From Palaemon carinicauda (lineage: Eukaryota; Arthropoda; Malacostraca; Decapoda; Palaemonidae): a stretch of 64,000 nt of DNA. Shown in pieces: positions 21,890 to 33,734 of the stretch. A program made the position numbers and the translations under genes. Where the stretch lies: NCBI RefSeq assembly GCF_036898095.1, contig NC_090746.1, forward strand, positions 54,338,060 through 54,402,059, read 5' to 3'. How positions within the stretch are numbered: position 1 is the first letter of the stretch; each line of letters starts with the position of its first letter. The notes under the pieces are model-generated. The model was not told where the DNA came from, made no database searches, and saw only the letters and a list, made by a program, of their open reading frames with translations.

Positions 21890-22700
21890 AGACAATTTTC
21901 TTGCAACCACCACAAACATCAGTGGCGATACACACGGAAGCCTCCCTGAAAGAACGGGGAGGCCATCCATATGAAAGGAAAGGGCAAGAAATTGATCACT
22001 CCAGTTCAAAACTTTCACATTAATATCTTGGAGGCTATGGCAGTCCTCCTGACGTTAAGGAGACTATCCACTCGCAGAACAGTCCACATCAGATTGGCTC
22101 TCAACAACGAGGTGATAATAATATGTCTAATCAACAAAGCTTGAGTTCACATCGCTTCAACCATGTGATGTTAGCCATCCCCCGCCTGGCAAGGAGGAGT
22201 AGATGGCATTATCAAGCAGTTCACCTTCAATGGTTCCGCGATGTGACGGCGGATGCTCTATCCAGGGGAAAGCCGATAGAGACAGAATGGTCCCTAGACG
22301 CAGACTCATTCTCCCTTATTCTTGATAAAAGTCCCAGAACTGCAGAGTGACCTCTTCGCAACGAGTGACAACAAGAACTAGTAGCCACTTACGAGAACCT
22401 TAAGCAGAAGCGATAGACGTCATGTCTTTCGACTGGAACGGATGGAATCAAATGTATCTGCTTCCACCAACCAATCTCCTGCTAAAAGTCCTCGACAAGC
22501 TAGTATCCTGCAAAGGAAAAGCTCCTGTAGTGGCCCCCTAAAGGGCCCAAAACCAATGGTTTCCTCTAATTCTAGAATTGAAACTGTAGCTGCTTCCTCT
22601 GCCGTACCCAGCTTTATCAAATCTGGTGCAGAAGTCGGCTAATACATTTCATCCCCGAGAACCAACAACCTGCATTTCAGGATTTTTTCGCCCTGACAGC
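21890..22700 (+). pseudogene. DIRS-type RNase H and connection remnant, element A
   Basis: The sequence yields HINILEAMAVLLTLRRLSTR (RNase H second acidic motif) and IRLALNNEVIIICLIN. The open frame 22123-22350 then yields FNHVMLAIPRLARRSRWHYQ and RDVTADALSRGKPIETEWSL. The last corresponds to the N.TADALSR...TEWSL box that closes DIRS RNase H. The downstream linker with a DLFAT-like motif is recognisable at about 22350. Frame changes are frequent. Confidence 0.82.
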
Positions 22701-22899
22701 GAACAAAAGTTTGGGATCTTGAAGAATATGACCGACTTCATTGTAGAGTACAAGTCAAGTCCAACCAGAAGACACTGTGAATTGTCTTGGAAGAAAGGGG
22801 CACCCCTCGTGAAAACAAGGTGACCTTCAGAAATTTCAAAGGTTTCTGTCTCCCTTTCTTCTTTTACCTACTTGAATGATGCCTGACTTCCACTACGAT

Positions 22900-23720
22900 A
22901 ACCATTTGTAAGTCGGCCTTGACTAGACCTCTTCTATACGCCTTGAGACGAACCTCATAAGCAAAACTTTTTTTTTTTCTTTTTTAAGGTACCAAAGCAT
23001 ACACTAGACCCATGCCGACAACCCCTCCAAAGCCCATTACATGGTCGTTGGTCAAAGTCTTACACTATGCTTCGAACCTAAACAATGAGGAGTGTACTTG
23101 AAAGGAACTAATACAGAAAGTCAATTTTCTGTTCGCAATAGCCTCAGGGGCTAGAGTTAATGAAATACTGTATAGGCCATATTCAGTTCACAGAAGAGGG
23201 AGAACTGAATCCTTTCCCAATCCTACTTTTCTCGCCAAACCGGGCTGCCCACCAAAGGTGGGGTCCTTGGAGAGTCTGCCCACTGAAAGAGGATGTCTCC
23301 CTATACCCATTAGGGGGTCTTAAGGTCTATCTTCGTAGAACTTCAGACCTCAAGGAAGGACAGCTCTTCCGAGGCGATACCTTGCGATAAAAAAATCTAT
23401 CCCTAAAAATAACTGAGAGCAGTGCTCACCTACTTATTCGCAGAGCGGATCCTGATAGCTCACCCGCAGTTCATGATCCTAAGAAAATTGCTTCTTCACG
23501 GAACTTCTTCCAACACTATTTGAAGCAAGTACATAACATAAGACATGTTGTGGTGGGGGTGGGTAGTTCTAAAGAACCCGACGTCTAAGCCTGCGACGAA
23601 CAGTGAACTGCTTTGGGACTTTCCAGTGCATCGGGTGCATGGGTACATTTACCCTCAAGTACAAATCATAACTACGATTAACACACTGTTCCACATAGGT
23701 GCATTTCTGACCGATAACAC
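22900..23720 (+). pseudogene. DIRS-type tyrosine recombinase remnant, element A
   Basis: Pieces include ITWSLVKVLHYASNLN, VNFLFAIASGARVNEIL (the conserved box with the first catalytic Arg), VCPLKEDVSLYPLGGLKVYL and, after a TAA, SPAVHDPKKIASSRNFF, in which the usual His-x-x-Arg reads HDPK. The order and spacing agree with the recombinases of elements C and D. Stops at about 23389 and others show it is dead. Confidence 0.8.
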
Positions 23721-24306
23721 CAGTGCCGAGTGAACGTTTGCGTTACGGTGTTCATGCATATCCAAAATCTTTACAGATCAGTCAGATTTGGTTTCACATC
23801 TCAATTGAGTGGCATCATTTCGATGAAATTACATATTTTCCCAAAAGGAGAAAATATGGACACTGATGTGTTTTCATTGCCGGATCAGATTCATACCTGA
23901 TTGTAACTAAAATTAATGATTTAGCTACAAGGTAAAATACTGAACGTATTTGCTTCTTATTGCTGCTATCTCAGTAACAGACGAATAAAACATACTAGAG
24001 TTTTAATTAAGCCCTAGAAGGGCCCAACTTGAAATCAGAGTACAGATTTCCGAGGGATAAAGGGTAATCTCTAAGATTTACCGACCGTCCCTATGGAGAC
24101 ACAAACTTTGAATCCTTATAGTCGAAGTCGACACTTTCCCTACAGGGGGCAGGAAGCCCTAAGCTAGTTCCAAGCTTAGTGGATATGACAAATAAGGGTA
24201 ATGTCATATATAAAGGTCTAGGAGACCATATAAGGAACTCATTCAAAGTAAAGGCACTTATACAAACCCACTGATATAGTACTTTCAAGTAATTCTCTGG
24301 TAAACT

Positions 24307-24400
24307 TCCATCAGGACGACATGGCTGAGCCCAAAAAAACCGATTTTGAGCAAAGCGAAATATCTATTTTTGGGTGAGATGGCCATGTCGTCCTGATGGA
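24307..24400 (+). repeat. internal complementary region (ICR) of DIRS element A
   Basis: TCCATCAGGACGACATGGCT followed by GAGCCCAAA is the reverse complement of the left edge of the element (16455-16485). GAGCAAAGCGAAATATCTAT followed by GGGTGAGATGGCC is the reverse complement of the right edge (26838-26880). The join of the two edges lies near 24337. Confidence 0.88.
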
Positions 24401-24668
24401 CCCTCCCTCCTTTCTATAAAGGCATATACATATATGTAACAAAGTCCCCACCCGAAACTACTCTATGTGCGGCTATCCATGCTTAATTGCAACAAGGAAT
24501 AGTTCGCCGGGGTGGTACGGGGAGGGGATCCACCGGGTAATCTTGATAGTGGCTCACCTTCAATTTCGCCACTCTTCCCCCTCAAAGCGAAAACTCTTAT
24601 TTGGGGTGAAGATTGCCATGTGTCGTATCAAGAAATACGTCCCCTGATATTATGCGATATACTTAAAA
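24400..24668 (-). repeat. inner half of the right inverted terminal repeat of element A
   Basis: This is the reverse complement of 16590-16800, including GTGGTACGGGGAGGGGATCC and AGATTGCCATGTGTCGTATC. It breaks off at TACTTAAAA, where element B is inserted, and resumes at 26711 with AGTTATATTAAGGATACTC. Confidence 0.85.
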
Positions 24669-26710
24669 CGGAGCGAAAAATCTATTTTTGGGTGAGATGG
24701 CCATGTCGTCCTGATGGAAGGTTCCTATTGGTAGCTTATTAAGGGATATTTGGCTACAGTGATATTCTCAGAGAATTGACCTTTAGTTCTCCAGAATTCT
24801 AACTCCTGGCGCGAATATCCTTAAAATTTCTCTTTAAGGATATCGCATAATATCAGGGGACATATATCTTGATACGGCACATGGCAATCTTCACCCCGAA
24901 TAGCGTTTTCGTTTCGAGGGGGAAGAGTGGCGAAACTGAAGGGGGGGGGGGCCGTTATCAAGGTTACCCTTCCTCCCGTACTATTACAAGGATCCAAGAT
25001 GGCACTCATTCCTTGTAGCATTGAGCATAGTGCTGCAGATATAGTAGTTTCGGGAGGGATATTGCCTAAGCCTTTTCTATGGAAAAGGAGGGCGGGTCCA
25101 TCAGGACGACATGGCTTGAGCCCAAAAATAGATTTTTCGCTTCGCTTCAAAATCCGTTTTTTGGGCTCAAGCCATGTCGTCCTGATGGAAGTTTACCAGA
25201 GAATTACTAGAAAGTACTGTATCTGTGGATTTGTATAAGTGCCTTGACCTTGGGACAATTTTTATACGGTCATACAGACCATTGAGAAATATGACGATAC
25301 CGTTATACGTCATTACCACTAATCATGGAACAATGTTAGGACTTCCTGCCCCCTTCAGGGAAGTGTCGTGCTAAACAGTAAAAAAGAGTCTCAAGGTTTG
25401 TATATTGTAGGAACAAATATAAGTATCAAACAGAACTATTTGTTTAATTTATTCCACTAATATGAGGTTTACTTAGGAAATTAAGTAAAGAACTCTGGCT
25501 ATCTTTATTGTGCTATTTGCAGGACGAAATAAGATGCAATTACACTTTTAGTCATTTATTTAGGCTAAATGAGTAAATTGGATAACAAGTGCAAATGTAG
25601 AATAGAATTATACATACAACAATTACAGATAAAGTTTTTCTACCTGAAAGGGAAGAAAAGGTTAATGCCACTATAAAAATTGAAAAATTTGGAAAATCAT
25701 CAATATAATTTCAGTAAATGTTGGATACTATCAACACTGTGTACAATGTACACACGGCACAAGTGTTATCTGTATAATTCTTCACCTGAAAATTAGAACA
25801 GTCCTAGTGTCACCATGGTGACACTCATATAAAAGATATTGCACTGGAGGTGTCAACACCTTTTCACCCAAATTGATAGTTCCCATCAATTCACTGTTCA
25901 TCGCAGCACTAGACGACAGGTTTTACTAAAGCGCCTAGGCTAGGTAGCCTAGCGCGGGCGAGATCTCTGTTACCTAAATCGCCGAAACTCTAACGTATAC
26001 GTTTATTATTATTATTATTATTACTTACTAAGCTACATAAGGAAGAGGAAATTTGTATGCATAATCATATCTTCACTAGTATAATTGTGCCTAAATAGCT
26101 TTCATAATTTATTAATGCTATTAAAACCGGGAATGTCGTTCTGCTGACTAAATAACACATGCATGCATAATGAACGACATCGCCCACATGGCGCCTCGGG
26201 TGACTGGCCAAGCTCCATAAACACATTAAATTAAACTAATTTCACTGTGAATCAGGAGCTAAAAATTATACACTGTAAAGATTAAATACTCAACTTTCCA
26301 GAAGTAGAAGAAGCTGGAGAATGCATAATAAATCTTCTCTAGGACGTTAGATAACGGGGAAAACCACCGTGCGAAATTGCTACCAAAGAAGGAATGAGCG
26401 CCATCTTGGATCCTTGTAATAGTACAGGAGGAAGGGTAACCTTGATAACGGCTCCCCTTCAGTTTCGCCACTCTTTCCCCTCGAAACGAAAACGCTATTC
26501 GGGGTGAAGATTGCCATGTGTCGTATCAAGATATACGTCCCCTGATATTATGCGATATCCTTAAGAGAAATTTTAAGGATATTCGTGCCAGGAGTTAGAA
26601 TTCTGGAGACCTAATGGTCAATTCTCTGGGAATATCACTGTAGCCAAATATCCCTTAGAAAGCTACCAATAGCAACCTTCCATCAGGACAACCTAGCTTG
26701 AGCCCAAAAA
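24669..26710 (-). mobile_element. element B: antisense, internally deleted DIRS-like element nested in the right repeat of A
   Basis: It has its own terminal repeats (24669-25090 and about 26390-26710), an ICR at 25097-25189 and about 1.2 kb of interior. The interior matches the leader of element A (25925-26330 against 16830-17150) and the sequence just before A's ICR (25190-25400 against 24110-24306), both in reverse complement. It therefore lies in the opposite orientation to A and has lost gag and pol. No coding capacity is seen, so it is non-autonomous. A poly-G run lies at about 24941-24952. Confidence 0.82.
25097..25189 (-). repeat. internal complementary region (ICR) of element B
   Basis: TCCATCAGGACGACATGGCT...GATTTTTCGCTTC and AAAATCCGTTTTTTGGGCTC...CTGATGGA are reverse complements of the two outer edges of B. 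The whole is a near-perfect palindrome about an off-centre axis. Confidence 0.8.
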
Positions 26711-27457
<747 letters not shown>

Positions 27458-27949
27458 TAATGTAAGTTATACATTTATAAACCCATGACCCAAGGGATCA
27501 TTGGAGAGTTGGGAGTGTGTGACGACAGCCATAACAGGATGTGAAAATAGACTAAGCTAAAGCATTGCATAGGTAAACATTGTTTTATGTCTTGTAAACA
27601 TGTCACAAGCCTCCCGTGAGAAACAGTTGACCTATTGATCCCTACCGGAACCACCTGGCTTCCGAATATAAGGCTGCGTGATCATATTGTCTTTGTATTT
27701 GTAATAAACGCTGAGATAACTAATACTACGTTATCGACGCGAGCTTATGGTAAAGAAGTTCTATTCGTCTTTTCATACGGAATGGTCATCCGACCAAACC
27801 ATCCATGGAGCTAACAATAAACTGTTTTAAAGTTAACTTAAACTTTGACTTACTTTAAGAAGTAACCTACAAGTCTAATAATTCTATATCACATTGAAGA
27901 GATATTAGACAGAGCCACGATGTATGTGTATAACATTCTCACAGTAACA
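27458..27949 (+). repeat. 5' LTR of the env-bearing gypsy element
   Basis: It begins TAATGTAAGTTATACATTT and ends ATTCTCACAGTAACA, followed by the PBS-like TTGGTGATAAC. It is matched along its length by 38669-39171. A promoter-like TATAAGG lies near 27669 and AATAAA at about 27702. Confidence 0.88.
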
Positions 27950-27961
27950 ATTGGTGATAAC

Positions 27962-28145
27962 GATTACAACTATAACAACCAGTAATTACAACTATATCAA
28001 CCAGCAATTACAAATATAACAACCAGTAATTACAATTATATCAACCAGTGATTACAACTATAACAACCAGCGATTACAACTATAACAATCAGTGGTTACA
28101 ACTGTAATAATTAGCAATTACAACAGTAATAAATTTACAATTACG
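27962..28145 (+). repeat. 22-bp tandem repeat downstream of the PBS
   Basis: About eight imperfect copies of ATTACAACTATAACAACCAG plus two variable bases, starting a few bases after the PBS. It lies in the untranslated leader of the element. Confidence 0.85.
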
Positions 28146-28723
28146 ACGAAGTATCTACGTCTACCGAAGTAATGAACAAATCGAATATCAGCTATAAATC
28201 AAATATAAACTGAGGAACTGGATCTTCGATCAACATACATCATTAAATATCCTAAGAGTACGAAGAAATGTCCTTCATCTATATCAACGTTTAATGAACA
28301 ACTTTCATCATAAACATTTAAGAATCACATCAAGAAGTGAAACATTCAACAACGCACGACGAGAAATCAAGTCGAAGGTCATCACCCAGCTAAACTCTTG
28401 CAAAACGAGAGAGAGAGAGAGAGAGAGGACGTGACATCATCGGATCTTCGCCCATATATACTAAAGCTAAGTACATTCTTTATTCATTCAGTTTTTTGCA
28501 GTGAAGTGTTTTATGTCACGAGTCGATCGTCCAATATTGCTGGGGTGAGTTATGTGCAATCTTAATTTTCCTTTATTAAAGTAATCTATATTCAATTACG
28601 AATTCTCTTTGTGCTAATTCCGTTTTCTTTCAGTTCTCGGGAAATACCTTTGTCACATTAACTGTCTTGATATCATCATTTTGGGGGACTTTGTTATAAT
28701 CTGCAACATATCTTTATTGTATA

Positions 28724-29870
28724 GTGCATATGCGTTTGCGCAGTGGACGTCTGTTTTCATACAGAGATTTTGATAGGATCGCGAGGAATCGTAGTGATAG
28801 AAAAAAAGTTAAAGTAAACATGTCGGCACCTGGGACTCCTGGACCCAGTAACCCCACTCCCGTGGTAACTTTAGTGAGTGCCAGATCAGCTATCCTTCCT
28901 TTTCAAGGTCGAGTCAATGGGTTCTTACCTCAGAATGTCGAGTCATGGATCTCATCAGTAGATGCTCATTTAAACGCAAAACGCATCAGAGACCCATCTG
29001 TACAATTACAAGAAGCTAAAAGTTTTAGACTTTGCTAAAGGAGATGCAAGCGAGTATCTTAGGGGAGTTTCTTTCCAAGAGGCAGTTACATGGGACAATT
29101 TCAAAGTTAGGCTACGTGCAATCTATGGCAGTGAGGAAGCTTTAGAAGTAGTTTTGACATTAAGAAATACACTTAATCAAGCCTCGATGACTCAGCTTAA
29201 TGTTATAGAACGGGCGGCTCTCATTGCCGACTGGCTGAATGAATATCAGGATATTTTAGGTAATTCCACATGGGTTACAGGAGATAACTTCACCGTGAAA
29301 GATTTCTTACAACTAATGTATTTAACTTGCATGACAATTATGTTGCCTGAGGCTTTAGTACGGTGTTTTGATAAAAAGTTAATGCCCGAAAGTACAGAAT
29401 TAGATGTATATAAACAGATAAAGAAACACATGTCTAAGTGTACCGACCTTGATCCCTTGCTTACTCAAGTTTTTTTGCAAAAAATGAAACTAAGCCACAG
29501 CAAGTAAACGAAGTTAATAATAATCAAGCAACAGGGATGACGTGTTATAATTGCAAACGTCAAGGTCACTTGATTGCAGACTGAAGGACGCAATTTTGTT
29601 CGATTCATAATAGTTCAACCCATTCATATAGTCGATGCTACTCGCGTAATCAACAACAGAATCCTAGAAACACCCAGACAGTTCCCTTTGGAAATAAAAA
29701 GAAAAATCCTCAGTTTAATAAAAAGAAACAGCCAAATGGCAATGCAGTTCAAAATCAAAAACAAACAAATAGTGCTTCAAATAACTCTGTTCCTGGGCCG
29801 TCTAGCCAAAACTCGCAAGGTCAGACGAATTTTCAGAATGTGCAAAGCAAAGCAAATACCACATAGTTAA
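28724..29870 (+). pseudogene. gag remnant of the env-bearing gypsy element
   Basis: The first open segment (28724-29038) contains the phrase ILPFQGRVNGFLPQNVESWI, typical of the gypsy Gag N-terminal region. A frameshift follows, and 29154-29507 carries the capsid part. A zinc knuckle beginning CYNCKRQGHLIAD is seen at about 29548-29585, but the codon for its last Cys is TGA. The tail to 29870 is basic and Asn/Gln-rich in a third frame. No intact Gag is encoded. Confidence 0.78.
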
Positions 29871-29975
29871 CTCCATGGGGGGAGAGAGTGATTTGGGTCA
29901 TTCATATCAACATCTTTTGTATCAAATAATCCATTTAATAATTTATCAGATCATTGTGAGGCAATAGATTTTCCT

Positions 29976-30347
29976 ATGAAACACACGGCCGAATCCAATA
30001 AATCAGTGCAGGTTCCCGTAGATTTGCAACAAATTCACGCAATAATAAGCCAAAATGGGTTACGACCAACATTATATGCTGTAAATTTAGAACACCAATC
30101 CTTCACATTGTTTTTTTACTCTGGTAGTCCACGTAATATCATGGAATTGAGGACTCATCACTTGTTATTTTCGAACTTCCCTATAGAGAAGTCCGGAGTA
30201 AGGCTCTCGGGTATAGGAAATAATGAATTAAATGTAATAGGAGTAACTCATGTTTAGTACAAGGTCGGTAAGCGCACATTTGCCGATACCTTTATCGTTG
30301 TACAAAACATTGATATATATCCGGCTGTAATTATAGGATACCCGTCT
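29976..30347 (+). pseudogene. aspartic protease remnant of the env-bearing gypsy element
   Basis: The frame 29976-30257 contains FTLFFYSGSPRNIM, where the active-site triplet should be DSG: a codon change at about 30115-30117 gives Tyr instead of the catalytic Asp. The stop TAG at 30255-30257 is followed in the same frame by the closing part with IDIYPAVIIGYPSM. It precedes RT as expected. Confidence 0.75.
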
Positions 30348-31820
30348 ATGGGCACTCAAAACATTATCTTAGCCCCTGCCAAACACGGCGTGTATATCAA
30401 AGGAAAATTCTATAAGTCTTCTAATACCTTAAAATCAGTTTTGGATAAAAAGGAGTCGAAAAATAAAACAGTAACGTACGTTGAAGAACCAATCACTTGT
30501 CTCATGAATAAAGAAATAATATACGCGACCCAACAGAATTCTCGTTCACCCGTAATATCATCTTGCACGCAATCTATTGAGCCGAACGTAACTTCGAATA
30601 TATTAGTGCGAGTAAAGAAAACTTTGCTGGGATCTGAAATATTAATCCTTTCCGACACTTTGAAAACTAACGGATTGTCCGTCACACAAGCTATTTATAC
30701 AGTTGGCTCACAACAACAATGTAATATTGAAGTCTGTAATCATTTGAATACCACTTTAGTAATTCACAAAAATCAACATATCTTGGATGTGGAAGTCTAT
30801 AAACATCGCAGTCTTACCGTCGCTGAAATCAATCACTCTCAATCAGTTGCGGATGAATCCCTTTTGCAATCTATAAAAAATAAAATCAATAAAGACATTC
30901 AAGAAGAGGAAATTCAGCAAAAATTTTTTGATCTTTTAAATAAATATCATGATTTTTTCTCCACTACGGATGGATCCTTAGGTAAAACGGATGTCATAGA
31001 ACACCAAATAAGGTTAAAAGACAAGCAGAAAATTATCTATGTACCCTGGTATAGCCTCCCTATGAAATTCCAGAATGAGATAAATGATGAAGTAGGTAAA
31101 ATGCTAGAAGAAGGAGTCATTAGGAAATCAAACAGCCCTTATAATTTTCCATTAATAGTTGTACCGAAAAAAGATCGAACATGGCGTATCTGCGTAGACT
31201 TCCGTCGCTTAAATGAGGAAACGATCCCTGATCGATTCCCAGTGCCATGTACTGACGATATTTTATCTTTGCTAGGTCAGAACAAATATTTTACCAGTTT
31301 GGACTTACTTAAAGGCTTTCACCAGATACCATTAGAAGAAGATAGTATCCCATACACTGCCTTCAGCACAGCCAGGGGACATTATAAATTTTTGCGTATG
31401 CCTTTTGGTTTACGTTGTGCTCCCATAACGTTTACTAAAATGGTAAACATAGTGTTTGGAGACTTGTTAGGGGACATATTGCATGCCTATATGGACGACC
31501 TTGTAATCTTTTCTAATATCTTAGAAGAACATCTACGTAAACTGGAACTAGTGCTACAGAGACTAAGACAGCATAATTTAAGGGTAAAGATTAGTAAGTG
31601 TGAATTCTTCATAACAGAATTAGTCTATTTAGGTTTTACGGTGTCTAGTCAAGGTCTTAAAGTAGTCCACGATAAGGTGTCGGCTATCCGTAACTTTCCG
31701 ATACCTAATAATGTTAAGGGAATACAGCAATTTCTGGGGTGTAGTGGGTATTACAGGCGTTTTATACGCAATTATTCAATAATAGCCGCTCCCCTAACCG
31801 ATCTTACGAAGAAGGTCTGA
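30348..31820 (+). CDS. reverse transcriptase of the env-bearing gypsy element (open segment)
   Basis: An uninterrupted frame of 490 codons covers the spacer and the entire RT palm. Landmarks are PLIVVPKKDRTWRICVDFRR, YFTSLDLLKGFHQIPL with the first catalytic Asp, FLRMPFGLRCAPITFTKM and the YMDD box in HAYMDDLVIFSN, then FLGCSGYYRRFI in the thumb. All catalytic residues are visible. The frame ends at TGA (31818-31820) just before RNase H, so a complete Pol is not made. It is in the order protease-RT-RNase H-integrase. Confidence 0.88.
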   Translation: MGTQNIILAPAKHGVYIKGKFYKSSNTLKSVLDKKESKNKTVTYVEEPITCLMNKEIIYATQQNSRSPVISSCTQSIEPNVTSNILVRVKKTLLGSEILILSDTLKTNGLSVTQAIYTVGSQQQCNIEVCNHLNTTLVIHKNQHILDVEVYKHRSLTVAEINHSQSVADESLLQSIKNKINKDIQEEEIQQKFFDLLNKYHDFFSTTDGSLGKTDVIEHQIRLKDKQKIIYVPWYSLPMKFQNEINDEVGKMLEEGVIRKSNSPYNFPLIVVPKKDRTWRICVDFRRLNEETIPDRFPVPCTDDILSLLGQNKYFTSLDLLKGFHQIPLEEDSIPYTAFSTARGHYKFLRMPFGLRCAPITFTKMVNIVFGDLLGDILHAYMDDLVIFSNILEEHLRKLELVLQRLRQHNLRVKISKCEFFITELVYLGFTVSSQGLKVVHDKVSAIRNFPIPNNVKGIQQFLGCSGYYRRFIRNYSIIAAPLTDLTKKV

Positions 31821-32595
31821 GCAGCATCAACAGGCGTTTGATACCTTGAAAGATGAACTGTATAGTTCTCTTATCTCAAAATTTCCTGACTTCGGTAAGG
31901 AATTCTTCATTACAACAGACGCCTCAGACCTAGGAGTAGGTGGGGTATTGCTTCATCAATATGACAAATAGTTTTTCCCAATAGCTTTTTATTCACGTAA
32001 ACTGAGACCTTCCGAAAGTAAATATGCAGTAATAGACAAAGAAGGGCTAGCTATTGTTAATTCACTAGTGCATTTTAAGTTCATAATATACGGTTATCCT
32101 GTCAAACTTCTTACTGATCATAAGCTCCTAACCGACTTCTTTAAAGGCTTTAGTCACAGCCCCAAACGAACTCGGTGGCATTTGATCATACAAGACTTTG
32201 ACGCGAGGATCGGGTATTTACCTGGGAAAGCAAATATCATTGCTGACGCATTATCATGCAACCCCGTGTCATCTTGTACGGAACCATTAGCTGAATTAAT
32301 AGATATATCAACATCCATGCCTATTGGTAAAACTGTATCTGAACAGGAAGATCTGGGCTGGAGCGCTGAACTAATACAGACTGAGCAAAGAAAAGATCAG
32401 CAATTAGAAAAAATCATAAATGCTTTGAACAGAAATCCTAAGGAAAAGGAATATATAAAGTATACGCAGCAGAATTTTATAATCAAAAATAATATTCTGT
32501 GTAGATCCGTGACAAGGAAAACCCGCAATACACCACAGGTGACTAACGACCAGGTAGTGGTACCAATCTCACTTATACCCACTGCCCTAAATTAG
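31821..32595 (+). pseudogene. RNase H and linker remnant of the env-bearing gypsy element
   Basis: After a frame break the sequence reads FGKEFFITTDASDLGVGGVL (first catalytic Asp), an in-frame TAG near 31968, PIAFYSRKLRPSESKYAVID and, in the open segment 32068-32595, VKLLTDHKLLTDFF and PGKANIIADALSCNP. The last normally ends DALSR. A TAG at 32593-32595 separates it from integrase in the same frame. Confidence 0.8.
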
Positions 32596-33606
32596 TTGCA
32601 TGCAAATCCATTGCATGGCCACCCGGGGTTCTCCATAATGTCACAGAAAGCCAAATCATTTTTTTATTGGCATACGATGCTTACAGATATAAAAAAGCAC
32701 ATAGCTAATTGTTGCACTTGTCAGGAAAACAAAGGGCACACGAAGACACCTGTCAGCCTAGGGGCTTATCCCGTGCCCAATCAACCCTTTGAAAGAGTAC
32801 ATTTAGATTTATTAACAGGATTTTACGAGTCAGACAGAGGAAATAAGCACCTCTTAGTAATTATAGATGCTTTGACTCGATATACAGAACTGATAGCGCT
32901 TAAAACTAAAACCCCGATCGAATGCGCTAGGAAGTTTTACGAGTGCTATATTTGTAAACATGGAATTCCACACATGATAATCTCAGACTCGGGTGGAGAA
33001 TTCAATAATCATTTCCTTAACTCATTGTGTGAATTCCTTGGCATAAAGAAAATCAATACCATGATCTATCACCCAGAGTCGAATGGGCTAGTGGAAAGAG
33101 CGAATAGGAAGGTTTTAAACATATTAAGAGTTACATTAGGGGGATCAGACCCTAACTGGGATATTGCCATACCTGCAGTACTAAGTACTCTGAATCACTC
33201 ATAACATGTATCTATTAAAATGTCGCCGCACGAGGCAATGTACGGTACCCCAGCTAGAACGCCTTTCCATGTATCAACGCCTACAACTAATTTATCAAAT
33301 CCTTTAAGGGATGTTATGAATGCAAGCATAAGTCGTTATGATATCCTTCGAAAGAATCTAGAAGAATCACAAATCATAATGAAAAGGAATCATGATAAAA
33401 TAGTCAAGCCAACTAAACCATATACCGTGGGTGATAAGGTATACATACAAGTATACGTACACAAAGGACTCAATTACAAACTGACACCTAAGTTTGAAGG
33501 CCCGTTTAACATTTTAGAAACATTAACGGCCAATAGATTTAGAGTTCAAAACGTATCCCAACCCACTGATGAGAGAATTGTACCATTGGCTCACATAAGA
33601 AATTAA
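32596..33606 (+). pseudogene. integrase of the env-bearing gypsy element, one stop
   Basis: The first segment (32596-33204) has the zinc-binding HHCC domain (HGHPGFSIMSQKAKSFFYW, CCTCQ) and the catalytic core with VHLDLLTGF, GIPHMIISDSGGEFNNHFL and MIYHPESNGLVERANR, giving the D,D-35-E triad. A TAA at 33202-33204 precedes the C-terminal segment 33220-33606 (MSPHEAMYGTPARTPF, then KGLNYKLTPKFEGPFNI with the GPY/F-like module). A TAA at 33604 ends it just before env. Confidence 0.85.
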
Positions 33607-33734
33607 AATAAGAGAGAAGGAAGTGAGGGAAAATTTTGTATCTATGAAACTTGTATCATATTTGTGTGTAAACATTTTTTTTTTTTTTACAACAGGAGTA
33701 ATTACATATATTTTTCTCATTGCAGGTTTCCAAA

